From NCBI RefSeq assembly GCF_018119395.1, contig NZ_JAGPWD010000014.1, forward strand, positions 1 through 64,000: a stretch of 64,000 nucleotides of DNA. Direction: 5' to 3'. The DNA comes from Massilia sp. ZL223 (GTDB lineage: Bacteria; Pseudomonadota; Gammaproteobacteria; Burkholderiales; Burkholderiaceae_D). The notes under the pieces are model-generated. The model did no database searches and was not told the DNA's origin. It saw only the letters and a list, made by a program, of their open reading frames with translations. The position numbers were made by a program, and so were the translations under genes. Of this stretch, positions 55,668 to 64,000 are shown one piece after another. The first letter of the stretch is position 1; each line of letters starts with the position of its first letter.

Positions 55668-56116
55668 AGCAGACCCAAGTCGGACAACGCCTGCAATTCT
55701 ACCTCACGGCCGAGACCGCTGACGTTGAGCAATACCTTGACGTCGGGTGGCGGCAACACCGGCTCGCCTTTTTCCGGCCATTCGACGATGCAGATGTTGC
55801 GTCCGTCGAAGTCCTCGCGGAAGCCCGCGTCCAGGAATTCCTCGGGACTCGACATGCGGTACAGGTCGTAGTGGATGATGTTGACAGGCTGGCCATCCAG
55901 GCTCACCCGGTAGGGTTCCGACAGCGTATAGGTCGGGCTCTTGACCGTGCCCTTGTGGCCGGCAGCCTGGATCAGGGCGCGGGTGAGGGCGGTCTTGCCG
56001 GCTCCCAGGTCGCCGTGCAGGTAGATCACCAGTCCGGGACGCAGCGCACGGGCCAGCGCCGCGCCCAGGGCGGCCGTTGCCGATTCGTCGGCCAGGTAAG
56101 CTTTGAAGGACTGCAT
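55631..56116 (-). CDS. tsaE: tRNA threonylcarbamoyladenosine biosynthesis ATPase TsaE
   Basis: P-loop ATPase of the t6A complex, 161 residues: YLHGDLGAGKTALTRALIQ, SPTYTLSEPY and HYDLYRMSSPEEFLDAGF are the full set of TsaE signatures. I start at ATG 56116 (MQSFKAYLADES); the open frame continues far upstream on the minus strand across queG without meaning. Divergent from queG. Confidence 0.95.
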   Translation of the reverse strand: MQSFKAYLADESATAALGAALARALRPGLVIYLHGDLGAGKTALTRALIQAAGHKGTVKSPTYTLSEPYRVSLDGQPVNIIHYDLYRMSSPEEFLDAGFREDFDGRNICIVEWPEKGEPVLPPPDVKVLLNVSGLGREVELQALSDLGLLCLDRLAFVPPP

Positions 56117-56170
56117 CGAATAAAATAGCTTGTTTGTGCGGTGTTGAGCCGCGTTGTTGTCGATCCCGCC

Positions 56171-57259
56171 ATGCCGAATTCCACTCCCAACCTCGCCGAC
56201 CTCGCGCGCACCATCAAGCAATGGGGCGCGGAGCTGGGCTTCGCCGACGTGCGCATCGCCGACGTCGACCTGGCGCACCTGGAAGCCGGCCTGCAGGCCT
56301 GGCTGGATGCGGGCTGCCATGGCGAGATGGATTATATGGCAAGCCATGGCATGAAGCGTGCGCGTCCGGCCGAACTGGTGCCGGGCACGGTGCGCGCCAT
56401 CGTCGCGCGCATGGATTATCTGCCGCAGCAGCGCGACGAAGACTGGCGCGCCCAGGAACGCCTGCGCCAGCAGGATCCGGATGCCGCCGTGGTCTCTGTA
56501 TATGCACGCGGCCGCGACTACCACAAGGTGCTGCGCAACCGCCTGCAGCAGCTGGCCGAGATGGTGAAGGCGGCCGTGGGCGAGCTCGGCTACCGCGTGT
56601 TCACCGATTCCGCCCCGGTGATGGAATTGCCGCTGGCGGAAAAAGCCGGACTGGGCTGGCGCGGCAAGCACACCCTGCTGCTGTCGCGCGAGGCCGGCTC
56701 GACCTTCTTCATCGGCGAGATCCTGGTCGACCTGCCGCTGCCGGTCGACCCGCCCACCGGCGCCCATTGCGGCCAGTGCCAGGCCTGCATCGACGTGTGC
56801 CCGACCCAGGCCATCCTCGGCCCTGGCAAGCTGGATGCGCGGCGCTGCATTTCCTACCTGACCATCGAGCTCAAGGGCAGCATTCCCGAGGAGCTGCGCC
56901 CCCTGATCGGCAACCGCATCTACGGCTGCGACGATTGCCAGCTGGCCTGTCCGTGGAACAAGTTCGCCCAGCGCGCCCAACTGCCGGATTTCGACGAGCG
57001 CAATGGCCTCGGCGAATCAAGCATGGTGGAATTGTTCGCGTGGGAAGAAGAGGAATTCAACCGCCGCATGGAAGGCAGCCCGATCCGCCGGATCGGCCAT
57101 GAGCGCTGGCTGCGCAACCTCGCGGTGGGGCTGGGCAATGCGGCCGGGCAGCGGCAGGGCGATCCTGCCATCGTGGCGGCCTTGGAGGCGCGCGCCGCAC
57201 ACCCGTCCGAACTGGTGCGCGAACACGTTACGTGGGCTCTGGCGCGCCACACCTCCTGA
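56171..57259 (+). CDS. queG: Epoxyqueuosine reductase
   Basis: B12-dependent iron-sulfur protein reducing epoxyqueuosine to queuosine in tRNA. 362 residues, with GEMDYMASH, DSAPVMELPLAEKAGLGWRGKHT, the ferredoxin-type cluster motif CGQCQACIDVCPTQAI and a second set CISYLTIE ... YGCDDCQLACPWNKF. The C-terminal HEAT-like repeat is present. I choose ATG 56171 (MPNSTPNLADL); a GTG at 56141 would add ten residues. Confidence 0.95.
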   Translation: MPNSTPNLADLARTIKQWGAELGFADVRIADVDLAHLEAGLQAWLDAGCHGEMDYMASHGMKRARPAELVPGTVRAIVARMDYLPQQRDEDWRAQERLRQQDPDAAVVSVYARGRDYHKVLRNRLQQLAEMVKAAVGELGYRVFTDSAPVMELPLAEKAGLGWRGKHTLLLSREAGSTFFIGEILVDLPLPVDPPTGAHCGQCQACIDVCPTQAILGPGKLDARRCISYLTIELKGSIPEELRPLIGNRIYGCDDCQLACPWNKFAQRAQLPDFDERNGLGESSMVELFAWEEEEFNRRMEGSPIRRIGHERWLRNLAVGLGNAAGQRQGDPAIVAALEARAAHPSELVREHVTWALARHTS

Positions 57260-57262
57260 ACA

Positions 57263-57643
57263 TCAGACCTCGATGCGCTTGGCGCGCAGCGCCGACCAGT
57301 CGCCGTCGATCGAGATCATCGCCACGCTCGTAATGCCGTTTTCCTTGGCATAGTCGTTGATCGAATCGCGGTTGATGTCGGTCGCCTTGGAGGCAGTCTG
57401 CTTGAGGTAGGCGATCCACAGCGAGCCCTTGTCGCCCAGCTTTTCTTTCGCCTGGGGCAGGAAGTGTTCGAGGTCCTTGCGGTTCATGCAGAACATCAGG
57501 ATCACGTCGAAGGGGCCGTCGCCCTCCTTGACCAGCTCGGCAGGCATCTGCGACACCACCCCTGGATTGACTTGGCCGTTGAGGATGAGCATCGATTTCG
57601 CCGTCCTCAGGAACATCTTGTCTGCCACTGTCTTTTCGTTCAT
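57263..57643 (-). CDS. DUF3052-like hypothetical protein
   Basis: 126 residues resembling the DUF3052 family (LILNGQVNPGVVSQMP, DVILMFCMNRKDLEHFLPQAKEKLGDKGSLWIAYLKQ, NDYAKENGITSVAMISIDGDWSALRAKRI). No signal or membrane segment. I start at ATG 57643. Three bases separate its stop from that of queG. Function unknown. Confidence 0.7.
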   Translation of the reverse strand: MNEKTVADKMFLRTAKSMLILNGQVNPGVVSQMPAELVKEGDGPFDVILMFCMNRKDLEHFLPQAKEKLGDKGSLWIAYLKQTASKATDINRDSINDYAKENGITSVAMISIDGDWSALRAKRIEV

Positions 57644-57759
57644 GGACTGTCCCCAAAAAAGAAGCGCAGCCCGGTCCAGCCCGCGCGCCACGTTCAGATT
57701 TATTTTACAAGGCTTCCCCGAAATTTAGAGACGCTTGTTGTGCGGGAAGAATGCTTGGC

Positions 57760-58341
57760 TTATTTCAGCAAGCCGGCCAGCTCGACCGCGGTCTTGACCT
57801 GCATCTTGTCGAAGATGTGGGCGCGGTGCACCTCGACCGTGCGCATGCTGATGCCGAGCTTGTCGGCGACCACCTTGTTCATCATGCCGGCCAGGATCAG
57901 GTCCAGCACTTCGCGCTCGCGCGCCGACAGGGTGGCCAGGCGCGCCTGCACCTGGGCCGAGGCGGCGGCCTTGCGCGAGGCCGCCATGGCTTCCTCGACG
58001 CGGTCCATCAGCATGTTGTCGTTGAAGGGTTTTTCGAAGAAATCGAAGGCGCCGCGCTTGAGCGAGTCGACCGCCATCGGCACGTCGCCGTGGCCGGTCA
58101 GGAAGATCACGGGCAGGCGCGGCAGCAGGCCGCGCTGGATCAGCTGGTCGAACACGGCGATGCCGTTCATGTCCGGCATGCGCACGTCGAGCAGCACGCA
58201 GTCGCCTTCGTCGCCGGGCTGCTGCATCTGGTCGAGGAATTCATGGCCGCCCGCGTAGCCGCGCGCTTCCAGGCCGCGCGATTGCGCCAGCCAGGCGAGG
58301 GCGTCACGAATGACCTCTTCGTCATCGACGATGTGCAGCAT
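57760..58341 (-). CDS. FixJ/NarL-type response regulator
   Basis: 193 residues. REC domain with IVDDEEVIRDALAW and phospho-acceptor Asp52 in LLDVRMPD, FLTGHGDVPMAVDSLKRGAFDFFEKPF, then a LuxR-type helix-turn-helix (LSAREREVLDLILAGMMNKVVADKLGISMRTVEVHRAHIFDKM). It is the partner of the kinase immediately upstream. Such regulators activate sigma-70 promoters, unlike the sigma-54 DctD type. Confidence 0.94.
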   Translation of the reverse strand: MLHIVDDEEVIRDALAWLAQSRGLEARGYAGGHEFLDQMQQPGDEGDCVLLDVRMPDMNGIAVFDQLIQRGLLPRLPVIFLTGHGDVPMAVDSLKRGAFDFFEKPFNDNMLMDRVEEAMAASRKAAASAQVQARLATLSAREREVLDLILAGMMNKVVADKLGISMRTVEVHRAHIFDKMQVKTAVELAGLLK

Positions 58342-58375
58342 GCTGTGCGTCTCCGTTTTGTTGTTGGTCGGGATT

Positions 58376-60364
58376 TTAGCCCAGCGCCGGGGCCGCCGCT
58401 TGCGCGGGCAGCGAGAACGTGAAAATCGTGCCGCCGGCCGGGTTCGGCGCATGGGTCAAGGTGCCGCCGTGGAACTCGATCGCGGTGCGGCAGATCGACA
58501 AGCCCATGCCCATGCCTTCCGCCTTGGTCGAGTGGAAGGGCGAGAACAGGCGCTCGGCCACTTCGGGCGCGATGCCGTGGCCGCGGTCGATCACCGACAC
58601 CGACACCTGGCCGCGCCCGTGGGCGCCCTGGATGCGCAGCACCCGGTCTTCGGGCGGCGTGTCCTGCATGGCTTCGATGGCGTTGCGGGTCAGGTTCAGC
58701 AGCACCTGTTCGAGCAGGATGCGGTCGGCCAGCACCGGCGGCAGGTCGGGCGGCAGCTCCACGCGCAGCACCACGGCCGCCTGGCGCGCCTGCAGGTCGA
58801 TCAGGGCGCGCACGCCGTCGACCACGCTGCGGATGCTCACCGTCTCGCGCAGCGGCTCGCGCTTCTTCACGAATTCGTGCACGCTGCGGATGATCTGGCC
58901 GGCGCGCTGGGCCTGCTGGCGCGCCTGCTCCAGCGCGCGCTTCAGCAGGCCGGGCTGGACCTCGCCGCCGTCGGCGCGTTCCAGCATGTTGAGCGCGCCC
59001 GCCGTGTAGCTGGAGATCGCCGCCAGTGGCTGGTTCAGCTCGTGCGCCAGCATCGACGAGATCTCGCCCATGGTCGCCAGGCGCGCGCTGGCCTGCAGCT
59101 TTTCCTCCTGCTGGCGGTTGAGTTCTTCGACGCGCTTGCGGTCGGTGATGTCGAGGACTGAGCTCATCCAGCCGGTCTGCTTGCCGTAGACGTCCACCAG
59201 CGGCGCCTCGAACACCAGTACCGGCACCCGCGCCCCGTCCGAGCGCTGGTAGACGGTCTCGAACTGGGGCGTGATGGTCCCGGCCAGGACGCCGCGGAAG
59301 CGTTCCTCGTAGTCGCCCATGGCTTCCGGCGCCCAGTAGGGCATGGGCGGCTTCTTGCCCACCAGGGCTTCCTCGGGCAGGCCGACGATCTGGCAGAAGG
59401 CGCGGTTGACGTAGGTGACCCGCCCCTCCAGGTCGCGCGCGCGCAGGCCGGTGAGCAGGGAATTCTCCATCGCGGTGCGGAAGGCCATCTGCTGGCGCAG
59501 CGCGGCTTCGGCCGCCAGGGTGCGCGAGATGTGGCGCCACAGGGCGACCAGGCTCAGCACCAGGCCCAGGGCCAGCACGATCACCGAGCCCACCAGCAGG
59601 TTCGGCAGCAGCTTGGGCGCGCCCTTGACGCTGTCGGTCGACAGGGCCACCAGCGCGCCCGGCAGGTCGAGGTCGCGCCGGTGGGTGTAGACGCCGCGTC
59701 CCGGCCCGCCGGCGGCGCGCTGGGCCACCACATGGTCGTCGCGGTCGAGCAGGCTCAGGGCATTGTCCTGGGCGAACCACCAGGGCACGGTTTCGTTCAG
59801 CAGCACCTCCAGGCTGTAGGTGGCCACCAGGCTGCCCGAGTACTGGCCCTGGCGGTACAGCGGCAGGTAGAAGTCGATCAGGCCGTGCGTCGAAGGCGTG
59901 GCGCCATAGGGTTCGCTGTAGCGGCCGCGCCGGGTGGCGTGCGCCATCTCGGCGGCCTGCCGGGTCGCTTCCGGCAGGCCGGCCGCCGGCATGTCGGCGC
60001 CGTGGCTCGCCATCAGCTTGCCGGCCTCGTCCAGCCAGGCCACGCGCACCAGTTCGGGACCGTTCTTGAACATCTGCGCGAAACGCGCCCGCAGCACCGG
60101 CGTGGGAGGGGGCGCCACCACCAGGTCGGCGCCGAGGGCGGCCAGGGCTTCTTCGCTGCGCGCCAGCTCGAAGCGCAGGGTCTGCTCCACCCACAGGGTG
60201 TCGGCGATCAGCTGCTCCTGGCGCTCGTTGCTTTCCATCTGGCGCGCCTGCCAGGGCAGCCAGATCAGCACCGCGAGGAACAGCAGCACCAGCAGCACCG
60301 GCACCAGCCAGCGCAGCGGGCGCGAGCGCTGTTCCGGGGAGGGCTGCGCGAACGGATTTTTCAT
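58376..60364 (-). CDS. PAS-containing sensor histidine kinase (DctB/FixL-like)
   Basis: 662 residues: two membrane helices (about 20-36 and 258-278) frame a periplasmic sensing domain, followed by a PAS domain (MENSLLTGLRARDLEGRVTYVNRAFCQIVGL) and a HisKA/HATPase core. The H-box is GEISSMLAHELNQPLAAISSYTAGA, the N-box LLNLTRNAIEAM, and the G-boxes DRGHGIAPE and GMGMGLSICRTAIEFHGG. Divergent from the TRAP binding protein, whose ligand it probably senses. Confidence 0.92.
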   Translation of the reverse strand: MKNPFAQPSPEQRSRPLRWLVPVLLVLLFLAVLIWLPWQARQMESNERQEQLIADTLWVEQTLRFELARSEEALAALGADLVVAPPPTPVLRARFAQMFKNGPELVRVAWLDEAGKLMASHGADMPAAGLPEATRQAAEMAHATRRGRYSEPYGATPSTHGLIDFYLPLYRQGQYSGSLVATYSLEVLLNETVPWWFAQDNALSLLDRDDHVVAQRAAGGPGRGVYTHRRDLDLPGALVALSTDSVKGAPKLLPNLLVGSVIVLALGLVLSLVALWRHISRTLAAEAALRQQMAFRTAMENSLLTGLRARDLEGRVTYVNRAFCQIVGLPEEALVGKKPPMPYWAPEAMGDYEERFRGVLAGTITPQFETVYQRSDGARVPVLVFEAPLVDVYGKQTGWMSSVLDITDRKRVEELNRQQEEKLQASARLATMGEISSMLAHELNQPLAAISSYTAGALNMLERADGGEVQPGLLKRALEQARQQAQRAGQIIRSVHEFVKKREPLRETVSIRSVVDGVRALIDLQARQAAVVLRVELPPDLPPVLADRILLEQVLLNLTRNAIEAMQDTPPEDRVLRIQGAHGRGQVSVSVIDRGHGIAPEVAERLFSPFHSTKAEGMGMGLSICRTAIEFHGGTLTHAPNPAGGTIFTFSLPAQAAAPALG

Positions 60365-60489
60365 GCCTTGCCTTGTACTTGGTTACACTGTCGGGCTATT
60401 GTGGAAGTCCACGATGGCGGGTCGGGGAGAACGGCTCCAGACTGGCCCACTCGTCATATTAACGTTTCACCAGGAAGAACCGAACCGCC

Positions 60490-61488
60490 ATGCAGATCAA
60501 AGCCCTGGTCGGGGCGCTTGCCGCAGCGATGAGCTTCATTGTCAGCTCCAGTGCATGTGCGCAGGGACCGATCGTCATCAAGTTCAGCCACGTGGTCGCG
60601 CCCGATACGCCCAAGGGGCAGGCGGCCGAGCGCTTCAAGCAGCTCGCCGAGCAGATGACCAAGGGCCGGGTGCGGGTCGAAGTCTACCCGAACAGCCAGC
60701 TCTATAAAGACCGCGAGGAGCTCGAAGCCCTGCAGCTGGGCGCGGTGCAGATGCTGGCCCCCTCGCTGGCCAAGTTCTCGCCCCTGGGCATCAAGGAATT
60801 CGAAGCCTTCGACCTGCCTTACATCTTCCCCTCGAAGGCGGCACTGTACGCCGTGACCGAAGGACCGGTCGGCAAGGACTTGCTGCGCAAGCTGGAGCCC
60901 AAGGGCATCGTCGGCCTGGCCTACTGGGACAATGGCTTCAAGGTCATGTCGGCCAATAAGCCGCTGCTGGCGCCGGGCGACTTCCGCGGCCTGCGCATGC
61001 GCATCCAGGCCTCCAAGGTGCTGGACGCCCAGATGCGCGCGCTCGGGGCCCGGCCCCAGGTGCTGGCCTTCTCGGAAACCGCGCCCGCGCTGCGCGACGG
61101 GGTGGTGGAGGGCACCGAGAACACGCCCTCCAATATGTACACCCAGAAGATGCACGAGAGCCAGAAGCACCTGACCGTGTCCAACCACGGCTACCTGGGC
61201 TATGCGGTGATCGTCAACAAGAAGTTCTGGGACGGCCTGCCCTCGGACGTACGCACCACCCTCGAGCGCGCCATGCGCGACGCCACCGCCTATGAAAAGA
61301 CGATCGCCCAGCGCACCAACGACGCCGCGCTGGAATCGATCCGCCGCGCCGGCACCACCACCATCCACACGCTGAACGCCCAGCAGCAGATGGAATGGCG
61401 GCGCGCCATGATGCCGGTCTACAACCAGATGGAGACCCGGATCGGCAAGGACATCGTGCGCGCCATCGGCCGCGAAGTGAAGCGCTGA
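60490..61488 (+). CDS. TRAP transporter solute-binding protein, DctP type (orphan)
   Basis: 332 residues, signal peptide MQIKALVGALAAAMSFIVSSSACAQ. DctP family pattern: IKFSHVVAPDTPKGQAAERFKQLAEQMTKGRVRVEVYPNSQLYKDREELEALQLGAVQM, then the ligand Arg segment RMRIQASKVLDAQMRALGARPQ and EGTENTPSNMY. The ligand is likely a C4-dicarboxylate or keto-acid. The membrane subunits DctQ/DctM are not present on either side. The 125 bases up to the divergent kinase hold both promoters. Confidence 0.92.
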   Translation: MQIKALVGALAAAMSFIVSSSACAQGPIVIKFSHVVAPDTPKGQAAERFKQLAEQMTKGRVRVEVYPNSQLYKDREELEALQLGAVQMLAPSLAKFSPLGIKEFEAFDLPYIFPSKAALYAVTEGPVGKDLLRKLEPKGIVGLAYWDNGFKVMSANKPLLAPGDFRGLRMRIQASKVLDAQMRALGARPQVLAFSETAPALRDGVVEGTENTPSNMYTQKMHESQKHLTVSNHGYLGYAVIVNKKFWDGLPSDVRTTLERAMRDATAYEKTIAQRTNDAALESIRRAGTTTIHTLNAQQQMEWRRAMMPVYNQMETRIGKDIVRAIGREVKR

Positions 61489-61545
61489 AGGGGGTTTACC
61501 CGGGCGCGGGTTGTCTTATGCGAATTCTTTATAACTAAAATAAAT

Positions 61546-61567
61546 TTTTTGACAGTGTGGTCAAAAA
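61546..61567. promoter_or_regulatory. Palindrome containing a TTGACA box
   Basis: TTTTTGAC-AGTGTG-GTCAAAAA is a perfect 8+6+8 inverted repeat; TTGACA (61549-61554) inside it matches the -35 consensus. A regulator binding here would control a rightward transcript running to the terminator at 61786, or the same structure could end the dctP transcript. Confidence 0.4.
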
Positions 61568-61599
61568 GATACGCTTGAGGCAAACACTTGCGATATGAT

Positions 61600-61786
61600 G
61601 GGGACTTCTCGCACTGACATGGTGCGAATGCAGCACAGAACACACGAATTTGGGGAGCACATACAAAAGCACGGTAATTCATACCGGAGTAATTCGAGGA
61701 GACACCACGTTTGACAGAAGCTGTTAGCACCGCTAAACAGCCGGAACGTGACCCGAATTGAACGCACCTGAGGGTGCGTTTTTTTT
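61600..61786 (+). ncRNA. Candidate small RNA or ogt leader
   Basis: From just after TATGAT (61594-61599) to the terminator is about 185 bases without a credible gene. Internal complementarity includes GCAC/GTGC around 61613-61627 and CTGTTAGC/GCTAAACAG around 61720-61740. I do not recognise 6S, SRP, RNase P or tmRNA. An alternative is an attenuated leader of ogt, whose start lies 98 bases beyond the terminator. Confidence 0.35.
61761..61786 (+). terminator. Strong rho-independent terminator
   Basis: AACGCACC, loop TGA, GGGTGCGTT followed by six or more Ts. It is far from dctP (272 bases), so it likely ends a separate transcript. Confidence 0.9.
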
Positions 61787-61883
61787 CGTCTGTCATACTG
61801 CCTGCATACCCTATCCATCATCCTTTCCACCAGTTAAGATTGCACTACGCGGTAGCCTTTTCCGCGCACCACACGAAGCAATC

Positions 61884-62380
61884 ATGAAGACAGAACAGGG
61901 AAGCGAATTGTTCCACGCCATCGTGGCCACGCCCTTTGGCGCGATGGGCATCCGCACGCAGGACGAGCGGGTGCGCGAGCTGGTCTACCTGCCGCCGCAC
62001 TACGCCGAAAAAGACCCCGACAACGCCGTCGCCGGGCAGGCCGCGCAGCAGATCGCGCGCTACCTGGCCGACCCCGACTTCCGTTTCGAGCTGCCGCTGT
62101 TCGAGGCCGGCACCGAGTTCCAGCGCAAGGTCTGGGAAGCGATCGGCGCCATCCCGCGCGGCAGCGTGCGCACCTACGGCCAGCTGGCCAAGCTGATCGG
62201 CTCGGCGCCGCGCGCCGTGGGCCAGGCTTGCGGCGCCAACTGGTTCCCCCTGATCATTCCCTGCCACCGCGTCACCGCGTCCGGCGGGCTGGGCGGCTTT
62301 TCCAACCAGGACGACGAAAACGGTTTCCACCTGTCCGTGAAGCGCTGGCTGCTGCGCCACGAAGGCGCCACCGCATCCCC

Positions 62381-62408
<28 letters not shown>
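61884..62408 (+). CDS. ogt: Methylated-DNA--protein-cysteine methyltransferase
   Basis: Suicide repair of O6-methylguanine, 174 residues. The C-terminal domain has FQRKVWEAIGAIPRGSVRTYGQLAKLIGSAPRAVGQACGANWFPLIIPCHRVTASGGLGGFS, with nucleophile Cys in PCHRV. The N-terminal domain lacks the Ada-type AraC part. The C-terminus extends a few residues past the family end and overlaps xerD by 28 bases. Start at ATG 61884. Confidence 0.95.
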
Positions 62409-63286
<878 letters not shown>

Positions 63287-63360
63287 TGCAAGCCGCGCCG
63301 GCGGGACTAGTCCATAATGGCCGGGCAGCACCCAATCTTCTTTGTACAGGCGAGGTGAAA

Positions 63361-63543
63361 ATGACTCGGAACAATTTCAGTTACGAAAAGCGTCAGCGGG
63401 AACTCGAAAAGAAGCGCAAGGCCGAGGAAAAGGCCAAGCGCAAGCTGGAGGCTAAAAACGCCCCTGCCGAGCCGGAAGGCGGCGCCACGGAGGCTTCGGA
63501 GCAGCCTGGGTTGGATACGGACGCGCCGCAAGAACTGTCCTGA
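63361..63543 (+). CDS. Small Lys/Glu-rich protein
   Basis: 60 residues. The first half is a charged helix (NNFSYEKRQRELEKKRKAEEKAKRKLEAK); the second half is acidic and Pro/Ala-rich. Similar short proteins with an N-terminal F-x-Y-x-K-R-Q-x-E pattern occur widely in betaproteobacteria and may bind RNA or ribosomes. A GGCGAGGTG ribosome site precedes the ATG at 63361. A GC hairpin (63565-63587) follows the stop. Confidence 0.75.
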   Translation: MTRNNFSYEKRQRELEKKRKAEEKAKRKLEAKNAPAEPEGGATEASEQPGLDTDAPQELS

Positions 63544-63818
63544 GCCATGCGGGAAAACCGCGTTGCGCCGGCTTGGCAAGCCGGCGCCTGTCGCGGATAA
63601 AGGGAGGCGGGCCGTCCGCAAGTGTTCCGGCCCGCGGTGTTCGGTGGCGCGTAGGCTCGATCCGCATCGGGATCGAGCTCAGTGCGCATGGTTGAACTAT
63701 AAAGATTGCGGTTTGCGTCATCCAGCGGGATGCGACGAGCCGACGTCTGGGCGGCATGAAATGCGTTAGCCGGGGATGAAATGCGTGCCGCCTGCCTGGT
63801 TTGCGGGCACGCGAACCG

Positions 63819-64000
63819 TCAATCCGCCGCCGTCCTGAACTCGCCGCGCGACGGATAGAGGCGCAGGCGCGCCAGCACCTGGCCGTGGTCCGAGGCTTCG
63901 GGCAGGCCCAGGTTCAGGTGGTCGTTCAGGTAGACCACGTTGCTCACTTCGCCGATCGCTTCCGGCAGGGCGTGGTTGAACTCGGGCGAAACCAGGATGT
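63819..64000 (-). CDS. Endonuclease/exonuclease/phosphatase family protein, C-terminus (partial)
   Basis: Only the last 60 codons are inside the window. The tail includes VVYLNDHLNLGLPEASDHGQVLARLRLYPS, where SDHGQVLARL matches the end of the EEP nuclease domain (SDHxPV type). I cannot tell nuclease from other EEP enzymes with so little sequence. The stop codon is at 63819-63821. Confidence 0.6.
   Translation of the reverse strand, partial: ILVSPEFNHALPEAIGEVSNVVYLNDHLNLGLPEASDHGQVLARLRLYPSRGEFRTAAD

Larger units (their letters stand above)
61489..61883. other. AT-rich intergenic segment between dctP and ogt
   Basis: This 395-base gap has AT-rich stretches (61510-61600) in contrast to its neighbours. 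It holds the palindrome at 61546-61567, a -10-like TATGAT at 61594-61599, and a strong rightward terminator at 61761-61786. A frame of 38 codons (61597-61713) has no ribosome site and no family likeness. A non-coding transcript or leader fits better than a gene. Confidence 0.6.

Overview
The window is about 64 kb of GC-rich chromosomal DNA from a betaproteobacterium of the order Burkholderiales, most likely Oxalobacteraceae near Massilia/Telluria. I infer this from protein-level resemblance, from the gene orders (yqgE-ruvX-pyrR-pyrB-pyrC', mutL-miaA, miaB-phoH-ybeY and corC-lnt), from an H-NS protein of the MvaT-free betaproteobacterial type, from a PEP-CTERM protein, and from the absence of phage or insertion-sequence genes. 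The first 50 bases are a homopolymeric G/C artefact, so the left edge is probably a contig end. The right edge cuts a gene.

Layout. 1-839 is the start of a photolyase gene (minus strand), cut by the artefact. 1020-5637 holds yqgE, ruvX and the pyrimidine genes pyrR-pyrB-pyrC' (pyrC' has lost the metal-binding HxH), then an acyltransferase; apaH follows on the other strand. 6597-9979 is the dTDP-rhamnose operon rfbBACD. It is followed by a membrane sugar-phosphate transferase with more AT-rich codons and an H-NS-like gene. 11998-15636 is manB/algC-waaC-waaA (LPS core and lipid A). 16411-24299 is a long minus-strand block: ygjP-like peptidase, plsC, gmhB, glyS, glyQ, lnt, corC. A two-subunit molybdenum hydroxylase (iorA/iorB type) on the plus strand separates this block from ybeY-phoH-miaB (27245-30136), which is normally joined to corC-lnt.

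30137-38577 is the most accessory-looking part. It has a large AT-rich gap, a helix-turn-helix protein with an Ala/Gln-rich tail, a small protein plus an HDOD protein, a glutathione S-transferase, a DUF1697 protein, a small PEP-CTERM protein, a second AT-rich gap, a strongly diverged FtsH-like membrane protease, and a YbaL/Kef-type antiporter. 38657-42882 is a TetR repressor divergent from a thiolase, acyl-CoA dehydrogenase and methylacyl-CoA racemase set. Three copies of a TAGGTC-N4-GACCTA palindrome link this set to the distant glutathione S-transferase gene.

42915-46166 has a DUF445 membrane protein, small proteins and a leaderless astacin-like metalloprotease. Two identical tRNA-Met genes lie at 46224-46437. 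Then come rlpA, miaA-mutL, a periplasmic cyclophilin, a DedA protein, an alpha-carbonic anhydrase with a coiled-coil stem, a sugar-phosphate mutarotase, amiC-tsaE, queG, a FixJ-type two-component system divergent from an orphan TRAP binding protein, an AT-rich non-coding segment with a strong terminator, ogt-xerD, and a small Lys-rich protein.

A family of about 33-bp palindromic repeats (consensus near CGTCATTCCCGCGAAGGCGG followed by GAACCCAAGTTT) sits in at least five intergenic places, three times as inverted pairs whose stems vary together. Long open frames opposite many genes are treated as shadows of GC-rich coding and are not annotated.
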